Assembly (NCBI GenBank): GCA_905221605.1
Contig: CAJNDS010002394.1
Span: 186,001 to 250,000 of the forward strand
DNA from: Symbiodinium natans
Lineage: Eukaryota; Sar; Dinophyceae; Suessiales; Symbiodiniaceae
Direction: 5' to 3'
Length of the DNA stretch: 64,000 bases
This document shows, piece after piece, positions 63,521 to 64,000 of this stretch (the stretch's first letter is position 1; each line of letters begins with the position of its first letter). Both the position numbers and the translations under genes were made by a program. The notes under the pieces are model-generated. The model was given only the letters and a program-made list of their open reading frames with translations, was not told the DNA's origin and made no database searches.

Positions 63521-63860
63521 GCTTCGGATCCGTGTCATGCCCTCGTTCTGGCGGATGGCCCCGACGCCTTGGACTTCAGGGACCAGGTGCCCGGACTTCA
63601 AACCTGCCCACTGGGGTTTAGGGTTTAGGGTTTCGGGTTTCGGGTTTATACAGGGTTTAGGGTTTAGGGTTTTAGGGTTTCGGGTTTAGGGTTTAGGGTT
63701 TAGGGTTTAGTCCTAAACCCTGAACAGCAGCAGCGCAGGTCCTTGCTGAGTCCTTCCCGCCGGGGCGTTCCTCGCGGGAGCTTCGACTCCCCGAATGCTT
63801 GGCCGTTGCCTTTGAGCTGGACTCAGAGTCGGAGGCAAAGAAGCCTGAACCCCCTTTGCA
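63521..63860 (+). CDS. Two exons of an unidentified gene running toward the window end
   Basis: 63521-63615 (HALVLADGPDALDFRDQVPG, donor GTTTAGGG) and 63739-63860 (ESFPPGRSSRELRLPECLAV and FELDSESEAKKPEPPL, donor GTAGGGTTTAGGG). Third-position G/C is high in both. The phase between them does not match in the preferred frame of the first exon, and other frames of that exon are open, so one frame or an intervening exon is wrong. The gene continues past 64000 or ends in unseen sequence. Confidence 0.45.
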
Positions 63861-63946
63861 GTAGGGTTTAGGGTTTAGGGTTTCGGGTTTAGGGTTGAGG
63901 CCCCAGCCTATGCATGGCCGAAACTCTCCCAAGGTTCAGGGTTGCC

Positions 63947-63977
63947 TTTTTTTTTTTTTTGGGGGGGGGGGGGGGGG
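63947..63977 (+). repeat. T(14)G(17) homopolymer junction near window end
   Basis: A T run passes directly into a G run. It is the last of the eleven tracts in the window. Confidence 0.95.
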
Positions 63978-64000
63978 AGGACGCTAGCCGATCTATAGAT

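Overview
The window looks like nuclear DNA of an intron-rich eukaryotic alga, most probably a dinoflagellate. The evidence is the Arabidopsis-type telomere unit TTTAGGG/CCCTAAA, every supportable gene lying on the + strand over 64 kb, very short GC-rich exons (about 30-200 nt) with many GC-AG as well as GT-AG introns, and a tandem pair of intronless genes. This assignment is inference. A chromerid or another alga with TTTAGGG telomeres is not excluded.

The dominant feature is interstitial telomere-type DNA. Tracts of TTTAGGG and CCCTAAA, with variants, recur every few hundred bases in both orientations. They are not placed at random. Exon after exon has a CCCTAAA array just upstream and a TTTAGGG array just downstream. 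Introns therefore tend to begin G|GTTTAGGG and to end CCCTAAA...AG, and the repeat itself often supplies the 5' splice site. Ordinary ATG-to-stop reading sees almost none of these genes.

Layout (+ strand). 1.2-8.0 kb: an unidentified gene of about 14 exons ending at 7973. 8.4-16.0 kb: a C48 (Ulp1/SENP8-type) cysteine protease whose His, Asp, Gln and Cys motifs lie on separate exons, ending at 16023. 16.6-20.5 kb: unassigned exons. 20.5-26.9 kb: a tandem duplication of about 3.24 kb carrying two intronless membrane-protein genes (21462-23162 and 24699-26453). 27.2-34.8 kb: a steroid 5-alpha-reductase / polyprenol-reductase family gene reconstructed from 11 exons. 35-40.3 kb: fragments of unidentified genes. 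40.4-41.2 kb and 47.0-48.3 kb: two small genes whose exon phases close completely (66 and 85 residues). 42-46.5 kb: several terminal exons. 48.5-56.8 kb: further unidentified multi-exon genes, including one from 52518 to 55504. 57.6-61.5 kb: an FAD-dependent monooxygenase-like gene. 61.8-63.9 kb: two more partial genes.

Between exons lie several families of roughly 100-bp inverted-repeat (MITE-like) elements, T(n)G(n) homopolymer junctions, variant 7- and 8-mer telomeric blocks, GA/TA/TG microsatellites and one minisatellite.

Gene identities rest on hand translation across inferred splice sites. Frames are firm where a family motif is visible (protease, reductase, flavoprotein). They are provisional elsewhere, because GC-rich exons are often open in more than one frame.
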